From: a virus | Direction: 5' to 3' (one strand) | Length of the DNA: 22,216 nt | IMG/VR virus record: IMGVR_UViG_3300020471_000271 | Span: 1-22,216 of that record | In this document: positions 1 through 5,328 of the stretch, piece by piece | Layout of the letters: every line of letters begins with the position of its first letter | Position numbering within the stretch: position 1 is the first letter of the stretch | Position numbers and translations under genes: made by a program | The notes under the pieces: generated by a model | The model's database searches: none | What the model was told of the DNA's origin: nothing | The model's input: only the letters and a program-made list of their open reading frames with translations

Positions 1-1
1 A

Positions 2-409
2 GATGTAGTAATACTTGATCATTTAACAATAGTTGTGTCAGGGATCTCTGACTTAGATGAAAGAAGAGCGTTGGATGTGGTCTGTACTAAGCTTAGACAG
101 GTGGTTGAATCTACTGGTATAGGTTTAATTATTGTCTCTCATCTGCGTAGGCCAGAAGGCAAAGGACATGAAGAAGGTAATAAGGTAAGTCTTAATCATC
201 TGCGGTCTTCTCATTCAATCGCACAGCTATCAGATCTTGTAGTTGCCTGTGAAAGAAACCAGCAGGGAGATGTAGCTGAAAGGGCAGAACTGCAACTACG
301 AGTGTTGAAGAATAGACATACAGGAATGACAGGTGAGATAGACAAACTATTGTATGACGATAAAACTGGAAGGTTGGTACTTCCTTTAGACACCTACTTT
401 GGAGACTGA
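2..409 (+). CDS. Primase/helicase, C-terminal part (T7 gp4-like), cut by left window edge
   Basis: This is the final 135 residues of a hexameric replicative DNA helicase of the T7 gp4 type, which unwinds the fork for the phage replisome. The frame is open to the left edge, so the GTG at 35 is internal and not the start. The first visible residues, DVVILDHLTIVVS, match the Walker B/H2 strand of T7 gp4 (ILDHISIVVS). SHLRRP (about residues 50-55 of the visible part) and HEEG follow. ERNQQGD is the H4 DNA-binding motif, and VLKNRHTG is the strand carrying the arginine-finger region in gp4. The primase half and Walker A motif lie outside the window. The stop TGA shares a base with the exonuclease ATG. 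Family assignment is very secure. What is unusual is the downstream neighbour, since T7 has DNA polymerase here. Confidence 0.95.
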   Translation, partial: DVVILDHLTIVVSGISDLDERRALDVVCTKLRQVVESTGIGLIIVSHLRRPEGKGHEEGNKVSLNHLRSSHSIAQLSDLVVACERNQQGDVAERAELQLRVLKNRHTGMTGEIDKLLYDDKTGRLVLPLDTYFGD

Positions 410-1140
410 TGACTTTATTAATTGATGCTGATTGGCTGATCTATTCCTCATGCTGTGCATGTGAACAGGATATACGTTGGGATACTAATCTACACACACT
501 TCATGCTGATGAAAGAGATGTACACGAAATGGTAGATGGCAGAATATCTCATTATCAAACTATCGCTGAAGGTGATAAAGATGTTGTTATGTGTTTCACA
601 GAATATCCAACCTTTCGACATACGATCTATCCAGAATATAAAGCTAATAGAAAACATAAAAGAAAACCATTAGGGCTAGGAAAGATTATTGAACAGACAA
701 AAGAACGGTATCAATCTGAAAGCTACTCAGGTCTAGAGGGTGATGATGTTATGGCTGTACTTGCCACCAGTAAGAAATATCCTGATCCTATTATTGTGTC
801 AGTTGATAAAGACATGAGATCTGTACCCTGCACACTGCTTGCAGGTGATGATATGGAACTTATAACCAAACGTAAGGCTGATAGACATTGGATGATCCAG
901 GCTCTTACAGGTGACTCTACTGATAACTACTTTGGTATAGATAAAGTAGGACCAGTTACAGCAGAAAAGATATTAGGTGAAGCGAAGACACTTGAACAAA
1001 TGTGGGAGAAGGTAGTAGCTGCTTATGAGAAAAAGAAATATAACTTTGCTGATGCTGTTCTTAATGCACAACTGGCAAGGATATTAAGAGATGAAGACTT
1101 TGATTTTAAAACAGGTGAAGTGTCATTGTGGACTCCATAA
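409..1140 (+). CDS. 5'-3' exonuclease (T7 gp6-like, FEN/PIN fold)
   Basis: This 243-residue nuclease of the FEN/5'-3' exonuclease family would, like T7 gp6, remove primers, degrade host DNA and assist recombination. The acidic metal-binding residues fall where expected: D6 and D8 in LLIDADWL, E110-D112-D113 in LEGDDVMA, D133 and D135 in SVDKDM, and D169 and D172 in GDSTDN. YPEYKANR (74-81) is the characteristic helical-arch motif. GIDKVGPVTAEKIL (176-189) is the helix-hairpin-helix/H3TH DNA-binding element. It is shorter than T7 gp6 (300 aa), but all catalytic blocks are present. The start ATG overlaps the helicase stop (TGATG), with GGAG at 401-404 as a ribosome site, so the two are co-translated. 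It is the last gene of the replication block, before a 177-base non-coding gap. Confidence 0.93.
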   Translation: MTLLIDADWLIYSSCCACEQDIRWDTNLHTLHADERDVHEMVDGRISHYQTIAEGDKDVVMCFTEYPTFRHTIYPEYKANRKHKRKPLGLGKIIEQTKERYQSESYSGLEGDDVMAVLATSKKYPDPIIVSVDKDMRSVPCTLLAGDDMELITKRKADRHWMIQALTGDSTDNYFGIDKVGPVTAEKILGEAKTLEQMWEKVVAAYEKKKYNFADAVLNAQLARILRDEDFDFKTGEVSLWTP

Positions 1141-1180
1141 AAAAACACCTACCTACGAACCGTAAGGCAAGTGTCTTTCC
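1139..1180 (-). terminator. Strong intrinsic terminator on the minus strand
   Basis: Read on the minus strand, ACACTTGCCT pairs with AGGTAGGTGT over ten consecutive pairs (1145-1154 with 1165-1174, eight Watson-Crick and two G-U). After a bulged base at 1164, ACG/CGT adds three more pairs, closed by a GTT loop (1158-1160). Seven T residues (minus strand, positions 1145-1139) follow the stem, and the GGAAAG before the stem can pair into that T run. On the plus strand the two wobble pairs become A-C mismatches and the stem is followed only by CTTTCC. The structure is therefore built to stop transcription moving left, against all the genes here; weak action on rightward transcripts leaving the exonuclease gene is possible. 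Confidence 0.65.
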
Positions 1181-1240
1181 GTGTTTAGAAAAGTTCTAAA
1201 TCCACTCCCCGATGATCAGCACTTCATTAGAACTTACAAT
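1139..1240 (-). ncRNA. Candidate minus-strand structured small RNA (two hairpins plus terminator)
   Basis: On the minus strand a perfect 9-bp inverted repeat (AAGTTCTAA at 1235-1227, TTAGAACTT at 1199-1191) encloses a 27-base G-rich loop. A short linker leads to the terminator hairpin at 1174-1145 and its U7 tail. Two consecutive hairpins ending in a proper terminator is the anatomy of an independent small RNA or of the end of an antisense transcript. A possible minus-strand promoter is TTGATA (1284-1279), 17 bases, TAAATT (1261-1256). It has only a fair -10 and would place the 5' end near 1250. No known RNA family was recognised. The presence of the structure is clear; that it is a discrete RNA is inference. 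Confidence 0.38.
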
Positions 1241-1244
1241 TACC

Positions 1245-1273
1245 TTATCACATAAATTTAAAGCTGCTATACT
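1245..1273 (+). promoter_or_regulatory. Extended -10 sigma70-type promoter for the virion gene block
   Basis: TTATCA at 1245-1250 (4 of 6 to the -35 consensus) lies exactly 17 bases from TATACT at 1268-1273 (5 of 6 to the -10). The -10 is preceded by TGC, giving the extended -10 form TGNTATACT. Transcription would begin near 1280, about 40 bases before the first small structural gene. It is the best promoter-like element I see in the largest non-coding gap and sits where the replication block ends. It resembles a host sigma70 promoter. I cannot tell whether a phage RNA polymerase promoter also lies in this gap. Confidence 0.5.
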
Positions 1274-1317
1274 TTATTATCAAAAGTGAACTACAATACT
1301 TATAAATCTTATTAATC

Positions 1318-1521
1318 ATGTCATCTGAAAAGCTTCCAGTTATTACAGATGAATTGATCTTTGCCTTAGATCAAATCTTTCCTAACCGCCATCCTGACTT
1401 GTCTTTATCTGATAGAGAGATATGGTACAAAGCAGGGCAACGGTATGTTGTAGATTACCTGATTGAACAACAGGCAAGACAAAAAGATACCATGCTTACA
1501 CAAACAGTTCTGGAGAACTAA
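1318..1521 (+). CDS. Small conserved-type protein of unknown function (67 aa)
   Basis: This 67-residue soluble protein occupies the place of T7 genes 6.5-7 between exonuclease and portal. No transmembrane segment or catalytic motif is visible. The central part, LSDREIWYKAGQRYVVDYL (about 30-48), looks structured and aromatic-rich; the last third is Gln/Lys-rich (EQQARQKD) and probably helical. There is no clear Shine-Dalgarno before the ATG, but it is the first gene after the candidate promoter at 1245-1273. The next gene follows after two bases (TAA-CT-ATG), so it belongs to the virion operon. A role in virion assembly is inferred from position only. Confidence 0.8.
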   Translation: MSSEKLPVITDELIFALDQIFPNRHPDLSLSDREIWYKAGQRYVVDYLIEQQARQKDTMLTQTVLEN

Positions 1522-1523
1522 CT

Positions 1524-1730
1524 ATGTGTCCACCAAGAAGACCTCCCTCACCACCACCTTTACCAGCACCAAGGCCAACAGCACCAAGGCCAGAACAAAC
1601 TGCTAAGAATGTTGTGGTTGGTTCTCAAAGAACAACCGAAGGAGGAAAGAGAAAACCTAAGAGACCTAGAACATTAGGTACAGAGTCGCTAAGAATACCT
1701 GTAACACTTTCTGGTAACTTGAGGTATTAA
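1524..1730 (+). CDS. Proline-rich small protein, T7 gp7.3-like tail assembly/virion protein candidate
   Basis: The 68 residues have two parts. The N-terminus (1-25) is dominated by proline, with about half of the residues proline after MC (MCPPRRPPSPPPLPAPRP). The C-terminus (about 41-68) is basic then beta-like: GKRKPKRPRTLGTESLRIP and ending SGNLRY. Placement just before the portal and a basic GKRK...SLRI...SG tail resemble the C-terminus of T7 gp7.3 (GKKSLSVARSSGGGINI), a tail-assembly protein found in virions. The match is short, so the assignment is tentative. GGAG at 1512-1515, eight bases from the ATG, is a good ribosome site. Cys2 directly after Met is shared with the next gene. Confidence 0.75.
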   Translation: MCPPRRPPSPPPLPAPRPTAPRPEQTAKNVVVGSQRTTEGGKRKPKRPRTLGTESLRIPVTLSGNLRY

Positions 1731-1732
1731 TT

Positions 1733-1954
1733 ATGTGTTTAGCAAGTCAAATAGCTCGACCTGTAATAGCAAGTCAAGCACCAAGAAATGATGCTCCTGT
1801 TGTGACAGGAAGGCAACGCAATGTCCTTGATCCTATTGACACTTCAAAAGTTACAGCACGTTTAAAGAAAAAAAGATCAGATGAAAGGTTTGCACAAGGC
1901 CAAAGAAATCTTTCTGGTAAAGGTAGATCACCACTGGATCTCAAAATAATGTAA
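1733..1954 (+). CDS. Small basic protein before portal (73 aa), possible gp6.7/7.3-type virion protein
   Basis: This is a 73-residue basic, probably poorly ordered protein of unknown function. It starts MCLASQIARP, so like its neighbour it has Cys at position 2. It is rich in Arg/Lys in the second half (ARLKKKRSDERF, about 43-54) and ends GKGRSPLDLKIM, a basic-then-hydrophobic tail of the same general style as the preceding protein. GAGGT at 1721-1725, seven bases before the ATG, is a good ribosome site. The stop overlaps the portal start (TAATG at 1952-1956), so translation of the portal is probably coupled to it. A virion or assembly role is inferred from position between exonuclease and portal, where T7 has genes 6.7 and 7.3. 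Confidence 0.75.
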   Translation: MCLASQIARPVIASQAPRNDAPVVTGRQRNVLDPIDTSKVTARLKKKRSDERFAQGQRNLSGKGRSPLDLKIM

Positions 1955-3540
1955 TGGAGTATTCAAACCAACAAGGACAAACTGCTGCTGGTAGATATGC
2001 ACAACTTCAAAGTTCAAGATCTACCTTTGATAGAGAAGCAAAGGAATCATCAAAGCTAACCATTCCTAGTCTTATTCCAGAAAGCACAACAGGTACAAGG
2101 GCAAAGATTAAAACCCCTTTCCAGGCTGTAGGAGCTAGAGGTGTTAATAGTCTTGCTTCAAAACTATTATTTGCATTACTACCACCATCAACCAGTTTCT
2201 TCAAACTTAGTATTGATAGTCTTGAACTTTTAAAACAAGGACAGGAAGGGTTAGAGACAGAGATAGATAAAGGATTACGCACAATAGAAACAGCTTTGAT
2301 GAATGAGATAGAGATCTCTAACGACAGGGTGGCAATGTTTGAAGCACTCAAACACCTCATTGTTGGAGGGAATGTTCTTCTCTATCTCACAGATGACGGA
2401 TTGAAAGTATATCCACTATCAAAGTTTGTATGTAAAAGAGATGCTGTTGGTAATGTATTGGAAATAATCACACAGGAATCAGTAAGCCCTAATGCCCTTT
2501 CACCAGAGTTCTTAGAACAGATCAAGAAGAAAGAGAACTATGATGAAAAGACAATGGATAGTGACCTTGATATATACACATACGTCAAAAGAGTAAATGA
2601 TGACTTTATGTGGTATCAGGAATGTAAAGGAGAAAAGATACCTGGTACTGATGGCAGATCAAAAGTAGATGTATCACCTTGGATAACACTCAGGTTTGTT
2701 CGTATTGATGGTGAAGACTACGGTAGAGGATATGTAGAAGAATACAGAGGAGACTTAATAAGCTTAGAAGCCTTGATGCAAGCGATAATAGAAGGTGCAG
2801 CAGCTTCAGCTAAGACTATATTCCTTGTAAATCCTAATGGTGTAACCAGAGCAGCAACACTAGCCAAAGCTCCTAACGGTGCTATTAGAGAAGGATCTGC
2901 TAATGATATTTCTGTCATGCAAGTCAACAAGGGTGCAGACTTCCAAGTATCTTTTTCTGCCATACAAAGAATTGAATCAAGACTTGAATATGCTTTTCTC
3001 ATGGCACGTTCTGTACAGAGAGATGCAGAAAGAGTGACAGCAGCAGAAGTTACCATGATGGCTAATGAATTAGAGAATAGCTTAGGTGGTATCTACAGCA
3101 TCCTTACACAAGAGTTTCAACTACCATATCTAAGACGTAGGATGCACATGCTTGTCCGATCAGGTAAAGCACCGAAGCTACCAGAGAAATTAGTAAAACC
3201 TAAGATTGTTACTGGGGTTCAAGGTCTTGGTCGTGGTAATGATCGTAATAAGCTTATTGAATTTATCGGAACAGTAAGTCAAGCTTTAGGTCCTGACATC
3301 ATGCGACAGTACATGAATGTCGATGAAGCTATAAAACGGTTGGCAACTTCTATAGGAATAGATACTGCTAACCTAGTGAAGACACAGGAAGAGATACAGA
3401 ATGAGATGGAAGCTATGCAACAGCAGCAGCTTATTCAAAGTCTTGGACCTGCTGCTCTTGGATCACCATTACTTGATCCTAAAAACAACGCACAAGCACA
3501 ACAACTAGCGGAGGAAACCAATGCCGAACAAGAAGTCTAG
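1954..3540 (+). CDS. Portal protein (head-tail connector, T7 gp8-like)
   Basis: This 528-residue portal is close in length to T7 gp8 (536). It would form the dodecameric ring at one capsid vertex through which DNA is packaged and ejected. It nucleates scaffold-directed head assembly and binds the tail-tube gatekeeper. GRYAQLQSSRSTFDREAKE at the N-terminus and ARGVNSLASKLLFALLPPS (61-79) then SFFKL are hallmark segments of this family. The C-terminus is Gln-rich and helical (NEMEAMQQQQLIQSLG), as expected for the barrel/crown. The gene has no Shine-Dalgarno and starts inside the previous stop (TAATG). Its last 20 bases overlap the next small gene and carry that gene's ribosome site. Confidence 0.95.
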   Translation: MEYSNQQGQTAAGRYAQLQSSRSTFDREAKESSKLTIPSLIPESTTGTRAKIKTPFQAVGARGVNSLASKLLFALLPPSTSFFKLSIDSLELLKQGQEGLETEIDKGLRTIETALMNEIEISNDRVAMFEALKHLIVGGNVLLYLTDDGLKVYPLSKFVCKRDAVGNVLEIITQESVSPNALSPEFLEQIKKKENYDEKTMDSDLDIYTYVKRVNDDFMWYQECKGEKIPGTDGRSKVDVSPWITLRFVRIDGEDYGRGYVEEYRGDLISLEALMQAIIEGAAASAKTIFLVNPNGVTRAATLAKAPNGAIREGSANDISVMQVNKGADFQVSFSAIQRIESRLEYAFLMARSVQRDAERVTAAEVTMMANELENSLGGIYSILTQEFQLPYLRRRMHMLVRSGKAPKLPEKLVKPKIVTGVQGLGRGNDRNKLIEFIGTVSQALGPDIMRQYMNVDEAIKRLATSIGIDTANLVKTQEEIQNEMEAMQQQQLIQSLGPAALGSPLLDPKNNAQAQQLAEETNAEQEV

Positions 3541-3667
3541 TACAAAAACTTCAAACCCTGATACAGCAAAAGCTGTTGTCAGTAAATTAGGTGTTAATGA
3601 CGAACCTACTTCTTACGAACCTAAAGTGGTCAAAACTAAAAATGGTCGTACAATTACTCTTAACTAA
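3521..3667 (+). CDS. Small protein overlapping the portal 3' end (48 aa)
   Basis: An uninterrupted 48-codon frame starts at ATG 3521, inside the last seven codons of the portal gene and in another frame. GGAGG (3510-3514), a near-perfect ribosome site six bases upstream, decides the start. The product begins MPNKKSSTKTSNPDTAKAV, is Ser/Thr/Lys-rich, and ends with a compact KNGRTITLN strand-like tail. It has no recognisable domain. It fills the whole space between portal and scaffold, and ends 13 bases before the scaffold ATG. The strong ribosome site and snug fit argue that it is real; a head-assembly role is only positional inference. Confidence 0.72.
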   Translation: MPNKKSSTKTSNPDTAKAVVSKLGVNDEPTSYEPKVVKTKNGRTITLN

Positions 3668-3680
3668 CTAAATACTATTT

Positions 3681-4478
3681 ATGACTTCATCCCAGGTAAA
3701 TGTCTCTGAGACACCTCCAATGTCTCAACAGGATTTAGAAACATTAGCGAAGAATGAAACTGATGAGAATGGTCTTATCTTAGGTAAGTTCAAATCAGTA
3801 GAAGATCTAGCTGCCAGTTATAAAGAACTTGAAGGTAAGCTAGGACAGGTAACAGAAGAAGATCAACCACAATCAGAAGAAGAAACAGAGACTACTGATT
3901 CAGAATTTAATGCTGAAGAATATTATGGCGATGGTCTTGCTTCTGTATTAGAAGAAGTTGGTATCGATCCACAGGAAATATCAGAAAGGTTTTATAACGA
4001 TGATGGTATTTCAGAAGATGATTACGCAAAGTTAGGAGAAGCAGGGTTCTCCAGACAAATCATTGATACCTACCTTGATGGATTAAGAGGTGGTGGTCAA
4101 TCAGAAGATATTGCTTCTAATCAAATACAAGGTATTAAAGATTCAGTTGGTGGTGATGACAATTACAGTAAGATGGTTGCATGGGCTTTAGAGTCATTAC
4201 CTGCTGAAGAAGTTAAAGCTTTCAATGACTTGACTGAAACAGCAAATGCACCTGCAATAAAACTTGCAGTACAAGGTCTTTATTCTCAATACAATAATGC
4301 TATGGGTGTTGAACCAAGTTTAGTATCAGGTAAGGCTTCATCAAGTGGACCTACACCATTCAGATCAACAGCAGAAGTAGTTACTGCTATGTCAGATCCA
4401 CGCTATGGTAAAGATGTTACATACACCGAAGATGTACAAAGACGCTTGGGTGGTAGTGACGTGTTCACTGGTCGTTAA
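3681..4478 (+). CDS. Capsid assembly scaffold protein (T7 gp9-like)
   Basis: This 265-residue acidic protein should act as the internal scaffold that guides polymerisation of the capsid protein around the portal and then leaves. Placement between portal and capsid genes is diagnostic. The segment GLILGKFKSVEDLAASYKEL (31-50) followed by EGKLG is the helix seen near the N-terminus of many phage scaffolds. A strongly acidic linker (about 58-80, EEETETTDSEF) follows, then predicted helices, and a basic C-terminus containing DVQRRLGGSD, where scaffolds contact the capsid protein. T7 gp9 is 307 aa, so this is slightly short. No Shine-Dalgarno is evident at the start. The stop is followed by TT-ATG of the first of six small genes. 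Confidence 0.9.
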   Translation: MTSSQVNVSETPPMSQQDLETLAKNETDENGLILGKFKSVEDLAASYKELEGKLGQVTEEDQPQSEEETETTDSEFNAEEYYGDGLASVLEEVGIDPQEISERFYNDDGISEDDYAKLGEAGFSRQIIDTYLDGLRGGGQSEDIASNQIQGIKDSVGGDDNYSKMVAWALESLPAEEVKAFNDLTETANAPAIKLAVQGLYSQYNNAMGVEPSLVSGKASSSGPTPFRSTAEVVTAMSDPRYGKDVTYTEDVQRRLGGSDVFTGR

Positions 4479-4480
4479 TT

Positions 4481-4627
4481 ATGGCTAACAAACCTACTAA
4501 TCCTAAGCTTTATGCAAGGGTAAAGTCAGAAGCAAAGAAGAAGTTTAGAGTCTATCCTTCTGCTTATGCTAATGCGTGGTTGGTTAGAACTTATAAAAAA
4601 CGTGGTGGAGGTTATCGTAAAACTTAA
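4481..4627 (+). CDS. Basic microprotein with YPSAYANAWLV motif (48 aa)
   Basis: A 48-codon gene starts two bases after the scaffold stop (TAA-TT-ATG). The product is strongly basic: MANKPTNPKLYARVKSEAKK, then FRVYPSAYANAWLVRTYKKR and GGGYRKT. The block YPSAYANAWLVRxYKKRGGxYR is one I recognise from small uncharacterised proteins of marine phages and other large aquatic viruses, which supports it being a real conserved gene. No enzymatic residues are apparent. The aromatic/basic pattern would suit nucleic acid or capsid-surface binding, but that is speculation. First of the cluster of tiny basic genes between scaffold and major capsid protein. Confidence 0.78.
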   Translation: MANKPTNPKLYARVKSEAKKKFRVYPSAYANAWLVRTYKKRGGGYRKT

Positions 4628-4629
4628 TT

Positions 4630-4755
4630 ATGAAAAAACTATCAGCTAAACAAAAAAAGAATCTTGATAAAACTGGTGATGGAAAGCTTACCAGAGAAGA
4701 TTTTTTATTAGTTCGTAAACTAAGAAACAAGAAGAATGGCAAAGCTAAATCTTAG
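4630..4755 (+). CDS. EF-hand microprotein (41 aa)
   Basis: This is a 41-residue Lys-rich protein carrying one canonical EF-hand calcium loop, residues 13-24 DKTGDGKLTRED. Asp at 1, Thr at 3, Asp at 5, Gly at 6 and Leu at 8 of the loop fit the consensus; position 12 is Asp rather than the usual Glu. Short Lys-rich helices flank the loop, as in a single helix-loop-helix. A lone EF-hand normally needs dimerisation to bind calcium well. It starts two bases after the previous stop (TAA-TT-ATG) with no adjacent ribosome site, and overlaps the next gene by 20 bases. The calcium-binding assignment rests on the loop alone; the role in virion assembly or stability is unknown. Confidence 0.75.
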   Translation: MKKLSAKQKKNLDKTGDGKLTREDFLLVRKLRNKKNGKAKS

Positions 4756-4888
4756 CCAGATGAAAAAGCTGAAAGCACATTCAGTTCATCACACACCTAA
4801 GCACATGAACCTTATGAAGAAGCTCATGCGTGAAGGTAAAACATTTAAAGCTGCACATACAGCAGCACAAAAACAGGTAGGCAAATGA
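4736..4888 (+). CDS. Basic His-rich microprotein (50 aa, HSVHHTPKHM type)
   Basis: The 50-codon frame starts within the last codons of the EF-hand gene in another frame. The product is Lys/His/Met-rich: MAKLNLSQMKKLKAHSVHHT, then PKHMNLMKKLMREGKTFKAA and HTAAQKQVGK. The pattern H-x-x-HHxxKHxxxMxxxMxxGKxFxxAHxxAxxxVGK recurs in small uncharacterised proteins of marine phages, so it looks like a real conserved family with two short helices. The clustered histidines (15, 18, 19, 23) could bind metal, but nothing proves it. The stop overlaps the next start by four bases (ATGA), so translation is coupled. Function unknown. Confidence 0.75.
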   Translation: MAKLNLSQMKKLKAHSVHHTPKHMNLMKKLMREGKTFKAAHTAAQKQVGK

Positions 4889-5019
4889 CAAAGCGTTCTC
4901 TTACTGGGTCTGATAAAGCCATGGTTCAAATGTTTTTTAACCAAGCCAAAAGACGAGGTGATGACAAAGAAATGAAAAGACTTAAAAAAATGTATGGTAT
5001 GTTTTTGGATTTAGTCTGA
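4885..5019 (+). CDS. Basic microprotein (44 aa), unknown function
   Basis: A 44-codon gene locked between its neighbours by a four-base ATGA overlap upstream and a TGATG overlap downstream, which is the main reason to believe it. The product is a single probable amphipathic helix region rich in Lys/Arg and Met/Phe: SDKAMVQMFFNQAKRRGDDK then EMKRLKKMYGMFLDLV. No domain was recognised. It is part of the basic microprotein cluster between scaffold and capsid genes. Confidence 0.68.
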   Translation: MTKRSLTGSDKAMVQMFFNQAKRRGDDKEMKRLKKMYGMFLDLV

Positions 5020-5273
5020 TGAGTCTTACTAGATGGTTTAAAGAGAAGTGGGTTGATGTCAAAACAGGTAAACCCTGTGGAAGGCAAAAGGGAGATCAAC
5101 GTGGCTACCCTGCCTGTAGACCATCTAAAAGAGTTAGCAGTAAAACACCAAAGACTACAGGTGAAATGAGTAGTAAAGAGAAGGCAAGATTCAAGGCAGA
5201 GAAGACCAGTAGTAAAAGAATTTCTTACAATCACAAAAGGAGAAAAGGACGAAACAGTTTAAAGATTGCATAA
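5019..5273 (+). CDS. Small basic protein, DUF5872-like (84 aa)
   Basis: This 84-residue protein is very basic and Ser/Lys-rich. Its N-terminal 40 residues, WFKEKWVDVKTGKPCGRQKG then YPACRPSKRV, follow the KEKWVD...PCGR...YPxCxP pattern I associate with DUF5872 proteins of marine phages and large algal viruses. The two cysteines (about 20 and 33) in that pattern could be a paired metal or disulfide site. The C-terminal half is low-complexity basic and ends SYNHKRRKGRNSLKIA. It starts within the previous stop (TGATG). The next gene follows after a short non-coding gap. Family resemblance is from memory of the pattern, and the function is not known. Confidence 0.78.
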   Translation: MSLTRWFKEKWVDVKTGKPCGRQKGDQRGYPACRPSKRVSSKTPKTTGEMSSKEKARFKAEKTSSKRISYNHKRRKGRNSLKIA

Positions 5274-5285
5274 CAGTGTTATATT
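5258..5285 (+). promoter_or_regulatory. Weak promoter candidate overlapping a 13-base palindrome
   Basis: TTTAAA (5258-5263) and TATATT (5280-5285), 16 bases apart, form a mediocre sigma70-type promoter ahead of the 5329 gene and the capsid gene. The perfect palindrome ATAACA-G-TGTTAT (5270-5282) overlaps its -10 and includes the preceding stop codon, so it could be an operator or chance in AT-rich DNA. Nothing else is seen between 5274 and 5328 except the ribosome site of the next gene. Confidence 0.2.
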
Positions 5286-5328
5286 TTAATTAACTGCTTA
5301 TCTTTCCTTTATGTCGAAGGGAGTATCA

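Noticed and set aside
211-393. Minus-strand open frame of 60 codons opposite the helicase
   Set aside because: Shadow of a strong coding frame; no ribosome site, low-complexity Ser-rich product.
1191-1235. Possible tRNA or tRNA-derived attachment site (GTTCTAAATCCACTCC looks like a T-arm)
   Set aside because: The base at the R57 position is T, the would-be T-stem does not pair, and no D-arm or anticodon arm or integrase gene is present. The sequence is better explained as one half of a 9-bp hairpin.
2007-2360. Minus-strand open frame of 117 codons opposite the portal
   Set aside because: Mirror of the portal reading frame with no recognisable domain; the plus-strand family match is decisive.
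4926-5234. Minus-strand open frame of 102 codons opposite the microprotein cluster, hydrophobic product
   Set aside because: The hydrophobic composition is what antisense of Lys/Arg codons gives (TTT, CTT). The plus-strand genes are interlocked by ATGA/TGATG overlaps and have family-like blocks.
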